64,000 nucleotides of DNA, taken from Pseudomonas peli (lineage in GTDB: Bacteria; Pseudomonadota; Gammaproteobacteria; Pseudomonadales; Pseudomonadaceae). Each line of letters begins with the position of its first letter. Within the stretch, counting starts at the first letter, position 1. Position numbers and translations under genes: made by a program. The stretch is taken from positions 1,240,001-1,304,000 of the forward strand of contig NZ_FMTL01000001.1 of NCBI RefSeq assembly GCF_900099645.1, in the 5' to 3' direction. Positions 25,475 to 33,675 of this stretch are shown one piece after another. The notes beneath the pieces were generated by a model. The model worked only from the letters and a program-made list of their open reading frames with translations, was not told the origin of the DNA and made no database searches.

Positions 25475-28117
25475 ATGAAAAGCCATCCCGATGCCGCAAG
25501 TCGTTTAGCGGCCGAGGTTGTGACGCAGTTGCCAGTGCCTTCGCGCCTCGGCCTACTGCGTTTCGAGCGCTTGAATGAAGCCAGCTGGGCCCTGCTGTAC
25601 CTCGATTCAGGCTGCGAACAACAGTTCGGTTTGCCGGCCCATGAACTCTGCTCCCTGCTCGATGCGCCCTACGCCAGCCTGATGGAACCTGCGGCTCGCC
25701 ACCAACTGCATGACAACATTGCGCAGCAGCTGGCCGCCCGCCACCACTACAGCGTGCAGTACTGCCTGCACACCCCGCGCGGTAGCCTGACGCTGATGGA
25801 AGTGGGCGAAGCCTTCAAGCAACGCGGCCGACACCTGCTACGCGGCTACCTGCTGGTGATGAACGAGCAGAGCGCTCCGTCGCCACAAACCCTCGAGCTG
25901 TACCAGCGCAGCCAGGCCGAGCTGCAGGCGCAACAGCAACGTACACAAGCCCAGCAACAGTTGATCGTCACCCTAGCGCGCCATCATTACGGCGACAGCA
26001 ACCCCTTGCGTGAAGCCGCCGAACTGATCAGTAAAAGCGCCTGTGAGTTGTATGGCGTCAGCCGCGTCGGCATCTGGAACCTCAATCAGCACATGCTGCA
26101 AGCGGTGGCCCTGTATCAACAGGATCAGGGCCGGCATGTCGAGCAACCCGACATCGACGCCAGCCCCTACCCCGCCTACCTGCAGGCGCTGCACAGCGGC
26201 CGGGCGCTCGACGCCCATGATGCCTACCAGGACCCACGTACCCGCGAGCTGAGCAACAGCTACCTGAAACCCATGGGCATCGCGGCGATGCTCGATGCCA
26301 GCATCCGCATCGCCGGTGAAGTGGTGGGCGTGCTGTGCCTGGAACATAGCGGCTCGCCACGCACTTGGCAGGCTGACGAAATCGCCTTTGCTGGCGAACT
26401 GGCCGATCAATACGCTCAGGTGCTGACCAACCAGCAACGCCGTTCTGCAACCAACGCGTTGTACCTGTTTCAACGCGCCGTCGAGCAAAGCTCAAGCGCC
26501 TTTATCCTGCTCGACCGTGATGGCCTGGTGGAGTACGTAAACCCGAGCTTTACCGCCATTACCCTGTACAGCGCCAGCGAAGTCCAGGGGCGCCGCCTGT
26601 CCGAAATACCGGCATTGGAAAACCTCAGCGACCTGCTGTTTGACGCCCGCTCCAGCCTGGCCGAACAGAACAGCTGGCTGGGTGAATTCAAGAGCCGCCG
26701 GAAAAACCTCGACCCCTACTGGGGGCAACTGTCGTTGTCCAAAGTCTATGCCGACGATGGCAGCCTGACCCACTACATCGGCATCTACGAAGACGTGACG
26801 GCGAGCAAGCAGGCGCAGCAGCATATTGAGCGCCTGGCCTTTCGCGACAACCTCACCGGGCTCGGCAACCGCTACGCCTTTATCCGCTCGCTGGAAGATC
26901 ACTTCAGCGCGCACCCCGGCAAACCGATCAGCCTGCTGCTGGTGGATATCGACAATTTCAAACGGATCAACGATAGCCTCGGCCACCAGACGGGCGACAA
27001 ACTGCTGGTCAGCCTGGCGCGCCGCTTGCGTAACACCCTGCACCCCAGCAGCGTATTGGCCCGCTTTGCCAGCAACGAATTTGCCGTATTACTCGACCTC
27101 AACCAGGCCGACAGTCAACTGGTGGCGCAAAAGCTGCTGCAGACGTTGGACAAGCCACTGTTCGTCGACAACCAGCTGATCAACGTCACCGGCTCCATCG
27201 GTCTGGGCTGCGCGCCCGAACACGGTGATGACCCGCAAACCCTGATGAAGCACACCGGCTTGGCGCTGCATAAAGCCAAAGCCAACGGCAAAAATCAGCT
27301 GCAGGTCTTTACCGATGCACTGAATGCCGAAGCGCACGACAAGCTGTTCGTAGAGAGCAACCTGCGCCGTGCGCTGATGCAGAACGAGCTGGAGGTGTTC
27401 TACCAACCCAAGCTGTGCCTGAAGCGGGGTCGACTGCTGGGCTTGGAAGCGCTGCTGCGCTGGAATCACCCAGACAAGGGCATGATCAGACCGGACCGAT
27501 TTATCAGCGTGGCGGAAGAAACCGGCCTGATCATCCCCATCGGCAAATGGGTCACGCGCCAGGCGTGCCGCATGAGCAAACAGCTGATCGCCGTCGGCCA
27601 TACGCCGCTGCAGATGGCCATCAACCTGTCGCCCAAACAGTTCTCCGACCCGGACCTGGTGGGTGAGATCGCCGCCATCCTGCATGAAGAACAACTCGAC
27701 CCAGCCCTGCTCGAACTGGAGTTGACCGAGAGCCTGCTGCTGGAAGCCACTGACGACACCCGCCATCAGCTCAGTCGCCTGAAAAGCCTGGGCCTGACCC
27801 TGGCCATGGACGACTTCGGCACCGGTTATTCTTCACTCAGCTACCTGAAGAAATTCCCCATTGATGTGATCAAGATTGATCGCAGCTTTATCAAGGACAT
27901 CCCGGAGAATCAGGACGACATGGAAATCACCTCAGCGGTGATCGCCATGGCGCATAACCTGAAACTCAAAGTGGTAGCCGAGGGCATTGAAACACCTGCG
28001 CAGCTGAACTTTCTGCGTCGCCAGCAGTGCGACATCGGCCAAGGCTACCTGTTCGACAAACCCATCGCCGGTCGCGACCTGCTGGAAAGGCTCAAGCGCT
28101 ATCCAAACAAAGGCTAG
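25475..28117 (+). CDS. dipA: c-di-GMP phosphodiesterase DipA-like (PAS-GAF-PAS-GGDEF-EAL)
   Basis: This 880-residue cytoplasmic sensor-effector has an N-terminal PAS-like region (about 20-130), a short Gln-rich coiled coil (about 140-165), GAF (about 170-310), PAS (about 325-445), GGDEF (about 450-610) and EAL (about 620-875). The GGDEF active site is degenerate, reading ASNEF at about 530-534, so it should not make c-di-GMP. The EAL domain keeps E-A-L at 657-659, plus DDFGTGYSSLSYL and KIDRSFIKD, and should hydrolyse c-di-GMP. Position between aceF and msrA and the ASNEF variant match PA5017 (DipA), which promotes biofilm dispersal. Confidence 0.88.
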   Translation: MKSHPDAASRLAAEVVTQLPVPSRLGLLRFERLNEASWALLYLDSGCEQQFGLPAHELCSLLDAPYASLMEPAARHQLHDNIAQQLAARHHYSVQYCLHTPRGSLTLMEVGEAFKQRGRHLLRGYLLVMNEQSAPSPQTLELYQRSQAELQAQQQRTQAQQQLIVTLARHHYGDSNPLREAAELISKSACELYGVSRVGIWNLNQHMLQAVALYQQDQGRHVEQPDIDASPYPAYLQALHSGRALDAHDAYQDPRTRELSNSYLKPMGIAAMLDASIRIAGEVVGVLCLEHSGSPRTWQADEIAFAGELADQYAQVLTNQQRRSATNALYLFQRAVEQSSSAFILLDRDGLVEYVNPSFTAITLYSASEVQGRRLSEIPALENLSDLLFDARSSLAEQNSWLGEFKSRRKNLDPYWGQLSLSKVYADDGSLTHYIGIYEDVTASKQAQQHIERLAFRDNLTGLGNRYAFIRSLEDHFSAHPGKPISLLLVDIDNFKRINDSLGHQTGDKLLVSLARRLRNTLHPSSVLARFASNEFAVLLDLNQADSQLVAQKLLQTLDKPLFVDNQLINVTGSIGLGCAPEHGDDPQTLMKHTGLALHKAKANGKNQLQVFTDALNAEAHDKLFVESNLRRALMQNELEVFYQPKLCLKRGRLLGLEALLRWNHPDKGMIRPDRFISVAEETGLIIPIGKWVTRQACRMSKQLIAVGHTPLQMAINLSPKQFSDPDLVGEIAAILHEEQLDPALLELELTESLLLEATDDTRHQLSRLKSLGLTLAMDDFGTGYSSLSYLKKFPIDVIKIDRSFIKDIPENQDDMEITSAVIAMAHNLKLKVVAEGIETPAQLNFLRRQQCDIGQGYLFDKPIAGRDLLERLKRYPNKG

Positions 28118-28182
28118 CCGGCTGTAACAAGCCCGCCTTATAACGGTCTATGACACACATGCTTCTGCTGAGGAAATGGCTC

Positions 28183-28830
28183 ATGGTTCTGCGTTCGCAA
28201 ATTCTCGCCCACAAACTCGAACTGCCCACCGCCGAACAGGCCCTGCCGGGCCGGACAGACGCGATGAAGGTGCCGACTGCGCATTTCGTCAATGGCAATG
28301 CGCTGCAGGGGCCATTTCCTGATGGCCTTGAGCAAGCGGTATTCGCCATGGGCTGTTTCTGGGGCGCGGAACGGCGCTTCTGGCAGCAGCCGGGGGTGTG
28401 GAGCACGGCAGTCGGCTATGCCGGCGGCCATACGCCGAACCCAACCTATGACGAAACCTGCTCAGGCCTGACCGGCCATACCGAAGTCGTGCTGGTGGTA
28501 TTCGATCCGCAGGTCACCAGCTACGCCGCATTGCTGAAAGTGTTCTGGGAGGCACACAACCCGACCCAAGGCATGCGCCAGGGTAACGACACGGGCAGCC
28601 AGTACCGTTCGGCGATCTACTGCTACGGCGCCGAACAACTGGCCGCAGCGCAAAGCAGCCAGGCCAAATTCCAGGCGGAATTAAGCAAAAATGGTTACGG
28701 CGCTATCACCACCGAAGTACGCGAGGCGCCACCGTTCTACTACGCTGAGGCCTATCACCAGCAGTACCTGGCGAAGAATCCCGGCGGCTATTGCGGCCTG
28801 GGTGGCACGGGCACTTGCCTGCTAGACTGA
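28183..28830 (+). CDS. msrA: Peptide methionine sulfoxide reductase MsrA
   Basis: This 215-residue enzyme reduces the S-epimer of methionine sulfoxide in proteins using thioredoxin. The catalytic Cys is in [12 protein letters not shown] near residue 57; [24 protein letters not shown] and the C-terminal [10 protein letters not shown] recycling cysteines are present. ATG 28183 has GAGG 9 bases upstream and gives the length of P. aeruginosa MsrA; an upstream ATG at 28150 adds 11 atypical residues. It follows dipA, with a short gap carrying TATAAC, a possible -10. Confidence 0.95.
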   Translation: MVLRSQILAHKLELPTAEQALPGRTDAMKVPTAHFVNGNALQGPFPDGLEQAVFAMGCFWGAERRFWQQPGVWSTAVGYAGGHTPNPTYDETCSGLTGHTEVVLVVFDPQVTSYAALLKVFWEAHNPTQGMRQGNDTGSQYRSAIYCYGAEQLAAAQSSQAKFQAELSKNGYGAITTEVREAPPFYYAEAYHQQYLAKNPGGYCGLGGTGTCLLD

Positions 28831-28856
28831 AGACACCTGACGCAGAAGGAACCCCC

Positions 28857-29054
28857 ATGGAACTCAGCAGCCTGACCAACCAGGTGGCGTCCCAGGCCTC
28901 GGCTCAAGCCTCCGCCATGGCCTCGCTGCTGTTACTGCGCAAGACCCTGGAACTGCAGGCCGCCAGCATCGGCGGCCTGATTGAGGCCGCCACGCCAGCC
29001 AGCCTGCCGAGCAACCCGCCCAATCTGGGCAATAGTGTCGACGTCGTGGTTTAG
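28857..29054 (+). CDS. Small YjfB-like protein
   Basis: This 65-residue protein begins MELSSLTNQVASQASAQAS and ends in a Pro/Asn-rich PNLGNSVDVVV. That layout (Ala/Ser/Gln-rich helix, then a conserved LGxxxDVxV-like tail) resembles the YjfB family annotated as putative motility proteins. GAAGG lies 7 bases before the ATG. It sits 26 bases after msrA and its stop overlaps the convergent oxidoreductase stop. There is no signal peptide or membrane span. The function is unknown. Confidence 0.7.
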   Translation: MELSSLTNQVASQASAQASAMASLLLLRKTLELQAASIGGLIEAATPASLPSNPPNLGNSVDVVV

Positions 29055-30703
29055 CCCGCTGCATCCGCCGTCGCACTGGCGGCGGTAGGCGCTTGTGCCT
29101 TCCAGCTTTTCAACAACTTGCCCACCCTGTAACCGCGCCAGCCGAGCATGCGCGAGGCGGTCATGACCCCGGCCATCAACGCGCCGCCCACGCCAGCCGT
29201 CACCGTATCCGCCCCGGTCAGGTACAGGCCCTTGATCGGCGTCTGGGTGTGAATCCAGTGCTGCTCGAAACGCGCGACCGTGTGATCAATCCCATAGATT
29301 TCACCCTGTTCGTTCCACTGGTACCACTCGGTGGACAGCGGCGTGCCCAGCTCGCAGAAATCCAACGCACCGCGCAGTTGCGGCTGATGCTGGTAGAGGG
29401 TTTCCAGCAATTGCTCGGTGAGCTGCGCCTTGAACGCTTCGTACTCGGCACCGCGCTTGCCCCAGGTGGTGCCCTTCCACTGGGCGAACCACTGCGGCTG
29501 GGTCGGCGCGACGATTTCCACCGTGGCCTTGTTCGGGTAATGCGCATCCCAGGCCGGGTCTTTGGCCGAGGGGAAGCTGATGTAGATCAGCGGCATCGTC
29601 GGGTTTTGTCCAGCCATGAAGCTGCTGACGTTGTGGTCGTGATCATGACTCGGGTAGACCCAGTAGTTGGTCTTCGGCAGCTTCAACTCGGCGGCGCTGC
29701 CCTTAAACCCGGCGTACAGGCACAGGGTGGCGGCGGAGAGCTTAACCTTGGGTAGGTGCTCCAGCAGACCATGGTCGCTGGCCACCTGTGGCTCTAGCAG
29801 GCGTGTATAAGTCGGCACCAGGCCGGCGCAGCTGACGATCTGCGGCGCGCGAATCTCGACGCCGTCTTTCTGCAAACGCACACCGACCGCACGGCCCTTT
29901 TCGACCAGGATCTTGTCGACCCCGGCATAGGTGAAGACATGACCGCCTGCCGCCTCGATCACCGGGATGATGGTCTCGGAAATCTTCGTCGCGCCGCCCA
30001 CCGGGTAGTTGCCGCCGGTGATGTAGTGCTTGGCGACCATAGCGTGCATCACAAAGGCGGCCTCGGCCGGCGGCAGGCCATAATCACCCCACTGCGCGGT
30101 GAGCACGCCAATCAACTCCTGATTGTCGGTCAGACCTTCAAGCACTTCACGGGTGGTTTTGAAGAAGTAATCCGGCAGCCACAGACGACGCAATTTGCCG
30201 TAGAGCATACCCAGTGAGCGCGGCAGCGCCTGACCCGCAAAAAAGCGCGGCACCTTGGCACTGACCTCGCTGAGCAGATCGACATAACGGTCGAGCACTG
30301 CGGCCTCTGCGGGGAAGTGGCGCTTCATCTCCGCCTTGAATTCATCACGCCCGGCCACGTAGTCATAGGTCTGTTCGCCCATCACGATGCGGTCGTAATG
30401 GGCGTCCATTGGCGCCCATTCGAGGTGGCCGTCGCTGATCACATCGAACACCCGTCGGATCGCCGACCAGGGCTTGTGCACCTCACCGATGTAATGCACG
30501 CCCACGTCCCACTCGTAGCCTTCGCGTTCATAGCTGTGGGTGTAGCCGCCGGCGGTGTAATGCTGCTCCAGCACACACACGCGCTTGCCGAGCTTGGCCA
30601 GCAGCGCGGCGGTGGTCAGGCCACCGATGCCGGAGCCGATGATGATGGCGTCGTAATCGTTGCGCGCCAGACGCGAACGAAAGCGGGTTCCTGTGCGTTT
30701 CAT
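29051..30703 (-). CDS. FAD-dependent CrtI/retinol-saturase-like oxidoreductase
   Basis: This 550-residue protein has an N-terminal Rossmann FAD motif (IIGSGIGGLTTAALLAKLGKRVCVLEQ) followed by YTAGGYTHSYEREGYEWDVGVHYIG. The C-terminal GLYLTGADTVTAGVGGALMAG closes the FAD site. This is the phytoene desaturase/all-trans-retinol 13,14-reductase superfamily; the substrate is probably hydrophobic and unsaturated but is unknown. ATG 30703 has GGAG 6 bases upstream. It is divergent from a PadR-family regulator, with two palindromes in the 128-base gap, so the regulator probably controls it. There are no carotenoid genes beside it. Confidence 0.8.
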   Translation of the reverse strand: MKRTGTRFRSRLARNDYDAIIIGSGIGGLTTAALLAKLGKRVCVLEQHYTAGGYTHSYEREGYEWDVGVHYIGEVHKPWSAIRRVFDVISDGHLEWAPMDAHYDRIVMGEQTYDYVAGRDEFKAEMKRHFPAEAAVLDRYVDLLSEVSAKVPRFFAGQALPRSLGMLYGKLRRLWLPDYFFKTTREVLEGLTDNQELIGVLTAQWGDYGLPPAEAAFVMHAMVAKHYITGGNYPVGGATKISETIIPVIEAAGGHVFTYAGVDKILVEKGRAVGVRLQKDGVEIRAPQIVSCAGLVPTYTRLLEPQVASDHGLLEHLPKVKLSAATLCLYAGFKGSAAELKLPKTNYWVYPSHDHDHNVSSFMAGQNPTMPLIYISFPSAKDPAWDAHYPNKATVEIVAPTQPQWFAQWKGTTWGKRGAEYEAFKAQLTEQLLETLYQHQPQLRGALDFCELGTPLSTEWYQWNEQGEIYGIDHTVARFEQHWIHTQTPIKGLYLTGADTVTAGVGGALMAGVMTASRMLGWRGYRVGKLLKSWKAQAPTAASATADAAG

Positions 30704-30728
30704 GGGCAGCTCCGTGGTTATTTTTGTT

Positions 30729-30744
30729 ATGCAAGTTTTTGCAT
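30729..30744. promoter_or_regulatory. Palindromic operator, copy 1 (PadR/oxidoreductase gap)
   Basis: ATGCAA-GTTT-TTGCAT is a 16-base inverted repeat with perfect 6-base arms. It starts 38 bases before copy 2 and lies close to the oxidoreductase start. PadR-type regulators bind AT-rich inverted repeats of this size next to their own genes. Confidence 0.65.
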
Positions 30745-30766
30745 AATAGGCAAGCATTCACCACCC

Positions 30767-30782
30767 ATGCAACTTTTTGCAT
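30767..30782. promoter_or_regulatory. Palindromic operator, copy 2 (PadR/oxidoreductase gap)
   Basis: ATGCAA-CTTT-TTGCAT repeats copy 1 with a single base change in the spacer. It is followed by TATACT at 30789-30794, a possible -10 box of the PadR gene, so binding here would block that promoter. Confidence 0.65.
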
Positions 30783-30831
30783 ATCCCGTATACTGCGGCG
30801 CATCTCAGGCAGCAGCCGTTAAAGTCCGCCC

Positions 30832-31395
30832 ATGTCACTCAAGCACGCCATTTTGATTCTGCTCGAAAGCGAGCCCGGCAGCGGTTACGACCTGTTCAAG
30901 CGCTTCAAGGATGGCCTGGGTTACTTCTGGAACGCCAAACACCAGCAGGTGTACCTGGAGCTGAAAAAGCTCAGCGAAGCCGGCTGGCTGGCGTTTGAAG
31001 CACAAACACAAGATACCCGTCCGGACAAAAAGAACTACCGCCTGACCCCAGCCGGCCATGCCGAACTGCTGCGCTGGCTGGGCGAGCCAGTGCAGCCGAA
31101 TACCATCAACGATGCGCTGCTGGTGAAGCTGTATGCCGGCGCACACACCTCACCCGACAACCTGCGTGAAGAAATGCAGCGGCATATCGCCGTGCACCGC
31201 AAAACGTTGGACAGCCTGCTGAGCATTGAGCGCGACTACCACGGCTTACCCGCCGAGCAGCGCCAGGCTTTGCGCATGCCTTACCTAACGCTGCGGCGCG
31301 GCATTCTGGGTGAACAGTCCTGGCTGCAATGGGCAGAGGAAGTCGAGCATGCGCTGCAGGACACAACGCCAGCCAGCACGCCAGCCGGTAAATAG
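30832..31395 (+). CDS. PadR-family transcriptional regulator
   Basis: This 187-residue protein has an N-terminal winged helix with the PadR pattern (LKHAILILLESEPGSGYDLFKRF, then HQQVYLELKKLSEAGWL, then KKNYRLTPAGHAELLRWL) and a C-terminal helical dimerisation arm with the Vir_C_PadR look. It probably represses itself and the divergent oxidoreductase through the two ATGCAA/TTGCAT palindromes. The ligand is unknown; PadR proteins often sense phenolic or hydrophobic compounds. The ribosome binding site is weak. Confidence 0.88.
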   Translation: MSLKHAILILLESEPGSGYDLFKRFKDGLGYFWNAKHQQVYLELKKLSEAGWLAFEAQTQDTRPDKKNYRLTPAGHAELLRWLGEPVQPNTINDALLVKLYAGAHTSPDNLREEMQRHIAVHRKTLDSLLSIERDYHGLPAEQRQALRMPYLTLRRGILGEQSWLQWAEEVEHALQDTTPASTPAGK

Positions 31396-31477
31396 TGCAG
31401 AAGCCGCTGTCGCCTGCTGCCACGAGGTAGGCAAACCGCTAGACTGCAAGCCATTAGCCATCATCCCCGACACCCGC

Positions 31478-32734
31478 ATGCCCGCACCCTCAGCCTACAT
31501 ATCCCCCGACCAGCTGTGTGTCGGCCTGTATATCCAGCTTGAACTGGCCTGGTGGGAACACAACTTTGCCTTCAGCAACTTCAAGATCAAGGATGAAAAC
31601 CAGATCAAGGCCCTGCGCGCCTTGGGGGTTACACGCCTGCGCTATGACCCCGAGCGCAGTGATTGTGAGCCCCTGAGCGCGACCGAACCCACAGCAACGG
31701 TCGTCACCCCAATACCGGCAGCACCGCCCTCGCCACAGCAGCAGGCCAGCCTGGCCCGTGCGGAAAAACTCAAGGCCCTGCGCAAACGCCTGGCCGAAGT
31801 GGACCGCAAATTCGTTCAGGCCAGCCAACAGGTCAAAACCCTCAACCAGACGCTGCGCAGCCGCCCAGAAGAAGCCTGCAAGCAGGCTGGCGAGGTGGTC
31901 GGCGCGATGGTCGATACGCTGCTGGGGGGCAGCGGCGCCGTGCTGCACACCATCAACAGCAAGGCCGCCGAAGACAATTACCTGCACTCCCTGAACGTCA
32001 CCGTACTGAGCCTGATGCTGGGTCGCCAACTCGGCCTGGACAGCGAGGACTGCCATGTCCTCGGCATGGGGGCGCTGCTGCACGATGTCGGCAAACTGGA
32101 GGTGCCCAGCAAGGTCCTGCTGAAAAGTGAGCCGCTGACCCGTCCGGAACAGCAGCTACTGCAGCTGCACTGTGAATTCGGCCTGCGCATGGGCCACAAG
32201 CTGATGCTGGATGATGAAGTGCTGCGCGTCATCAACGAGCACCATGAATACTGCGACGGCAGCGGTTACCCGCGTCAGCTGCGTGAAGCAGCCATCGGCC
32301 GACTAAGCCGTCTGGTGTGCATCACCAACCAGTTCGATAACCTGTGCAACCCGCTCAACCCGCGCGATGGCCTCAGTCCGCACGAAGCGCTGGCGCTGAT
32401 GTTCAAGCAATACAATGCGCGCTTCGATGCGGTGGCGCTGAAAGCCTTTATCCGCTGCATGGGGGTGTATCCACCGGGCTGCCTGGTGCAGCTGGATGAT
32501 CAGCGTTACGGCCTGGTCTTGGGCATGAACCCAAGCCTGCCGCTGAAACCGACGCTGGTGGTCTACGATGCCGAAGTGCCCAAAAACGAGGCGCTGATCA
32601 TCGACCTGGAACAGGAAACACGCCTCGGCATCGCCAGCAGCCTGCGCCCGGCGCAGCTGCCGCGCGAAGCGCTGGAGTACCTCAACCCGCGCCAGCAGCT
32701 GAGCTACTTTGTCGAACCGAGCAAAGGTCGCTAG
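31478..32734 (+). CDS. HD-GYP domain protein with DUF3391 N-terminus
   Basis: This 418-residue protein has an N-terminal DUF3391-like region (ISPDQLCVGLYIQLELAWWEHNFAFSNFKI), a Pro/Gln linker, a coiled coil near 90-135, and an HD-GYP domain with LLHDVGK near 205 and HHEYCDGSGYP near 254. HD-GYP enzymes hydrolyse c-di-GMP or pGpG with a di/tri-metal site. One oddity is that the usual (V/A)AD-x-(Y/F)DAL metal ligand reads ITNQFDNL, so Asp is replaced by Asn and activity may be altered. ATG 31478 is chosen because the domain begins there; the long upstream frame overlaps padR and is not family-like. The stop overlaps the convergent rlmJ gene by 4 bases. Confidence 0.85.
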   Translation: MPAPSAYISPDQLCVGLYIQLELAWWEHNFAFSNFKIKDENQIKALRALGVTRLRYDPERSDCEPLSATEPTATVVTPIPAAPPSPQQQASLARAEKLKALRKRLAEVDRKFVQASQQVKTLNQTLRSRPEEACKQAGEVVGAMVDTLLGGSGAVLHTINSKAAEDNYLHSLNVTVLSLMLGRQLGLDSEDCHVLGMGALLHDVGKLEVPSKVLLKSEPLTRPEQQLLQLHCEFGLRMGHKLMLDDEVLRVINEHHEYCDGSGYPRQLREAAIGRLSRLVCITNQFDNLCNPLNPRDGLSPHEALALMFKQYNARFDAVALKAFIRCMGVYPPGCLVQLDDQRYGLVLGMNPSLPLKPTLVVYDAEVPKNEALIIDLEQETRLGIASSLRPAQLPREALEYLNPRQQLSYFVEPSKGR

Positions 32735-33579
32735 CCCGCGCTGCCTTCCTCAATCAGCCAATCCAGTCGCCAGCCGCCCTGGCTTTGCCCGAGCAGCTGA
32801 GCGAGCCATGGCAGGATCTGCTTGAGTTCGTCTTCCAAACCCCATGGTGGGTTGCTGATCACCAGGCCGGAGCCATTCAAGCGCGCTGCTTCGTCGGTGG
32901 GGTGTACGTAGAGTTCGATGCGCAGCAGCTTGGGCGCCTTGCTCTTTTGCAGGTCACTGTAGAAACGCCGCAGCTGGCGCAGGTCCTTGATCGGGTACCA
33001 GATCGCCACCACAGCCTGGCGCATGCGGCTGATGGCTTCGCTCAACGACTGGGCGCAGCGTTCCATCTCATCGACCTGCTCGAACGGCGGATCGATCAAC
33101 AGCAGGGCGCGCTTCTCGCGGGTTGGCAGCAGGGCACGTGGCACATACCAACCCTCGCCCAGGTGCACGGCCACGCGGCGGTCGCCGTGCATGTTTTCCT
33201 TGAGCAGACGACCGTCTTCCGGGTGCTTCTCGTTCAAGTGCAAGCGATCTTGCTCGCGGGTCAGCAGGCGCGCCAGCTCCGGCGAGCCGGGGTAATGACG
33301 CAGCTCGCCATCCGGGTTCATCGCCCGAATCACTTCCAGATAATCCAGCAGCGGGTCCGGTACATCGGTGGCCTGCCACAGCCGGGCAATGCCTTCCAGC
33401 CACTCGCCCGTGCGGCTGGCTTGATCACCGCGCAGATCATACAGACCGATACCCGCATGGCTGTCGAGGTAGGCGAACGGCGCCTCCTTGCGTGACAGCA
33501 GGGCAATCAGGCGAGTGAGGACATAGTGTTTCAGCACATCGGCATGGTTGCCGGCATGAAAGGCGTGGCGGTAGTTCAT
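32731..33579 (-). CDS. rlmJ: 23S rRNA (adenine2030-N6)-methyltransferase RlmJ
   Basis: This 282-residue SAM-dependent methyltransferase begins MNYRHAFHAGNHADVLKHYVL, the RlmJ start. The catalytic DPPF motif occurs as LLIDPPFEQ near residue 165, and YLDSHAGIGLYDL forms part of the SAM site. AGGAG lies 8 bases before ATG 33579, which decides against the longer frame to 33675. It methylates A2030 of 23S rRNA. It is divergent from the nitronate monooxygenase gene across a gap with a long inverted repeat. Confidence 0.94.
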   Translation of the reverse strand: MNYRHAFHAGNHADVLKHYVLTRLIALLSRKEAPFAYLDSHAGIGLYDLRGDQASRTGEWLEGIARLWQATDVPDPLLDYLEVIRAMNPDGELRHYPGSPELARLLTREQDRLHLNEKHPEDGRLLKENMHGDRRVAVHLGEGWYVPRALLPTREKRALLLIDPPFEQVDEMERCAQSLSEAISRMRQAVVAIWYPIKDLRQLRRFYSDLQKSKAPKLLRIELYVHPTDEAARLNGSGLVISNPPWGLEDELKQILPWLAQLLGQSQGGWRLDWLIEEGSAG

Positions 33580-33622
33580 TGGGCGGACTCCTGTGGCCGG
33601 GCAGTTTACCAGTTTGCCAAGC

Positions 33623-33661
33623 GCCGGATGGATCAGTACGGTGGCCACTGATCCATCCGGC
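33623..33661. repeat. 39-base perfect inverted repeat upstream of the nitronate monooxygenase gene
   Basis: Two 15-base arms (GCCGGATGGATCAGT and ACTGATCCATCCGGC) flank a 9-base centre that itself contains GTGGCCAC. The structure ends 14 bases before ATG 33676 and begins 43 bases from the divergent rlmJ start. It could be a regulator binding site or, in the transcript, a large 5' hairpin just above the ribosome binding site. No T-run follows, so a terminator is unlikely. Confidence 0.75.
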
Positions 33662-33675
33662 AAAAGAGAACCCAC

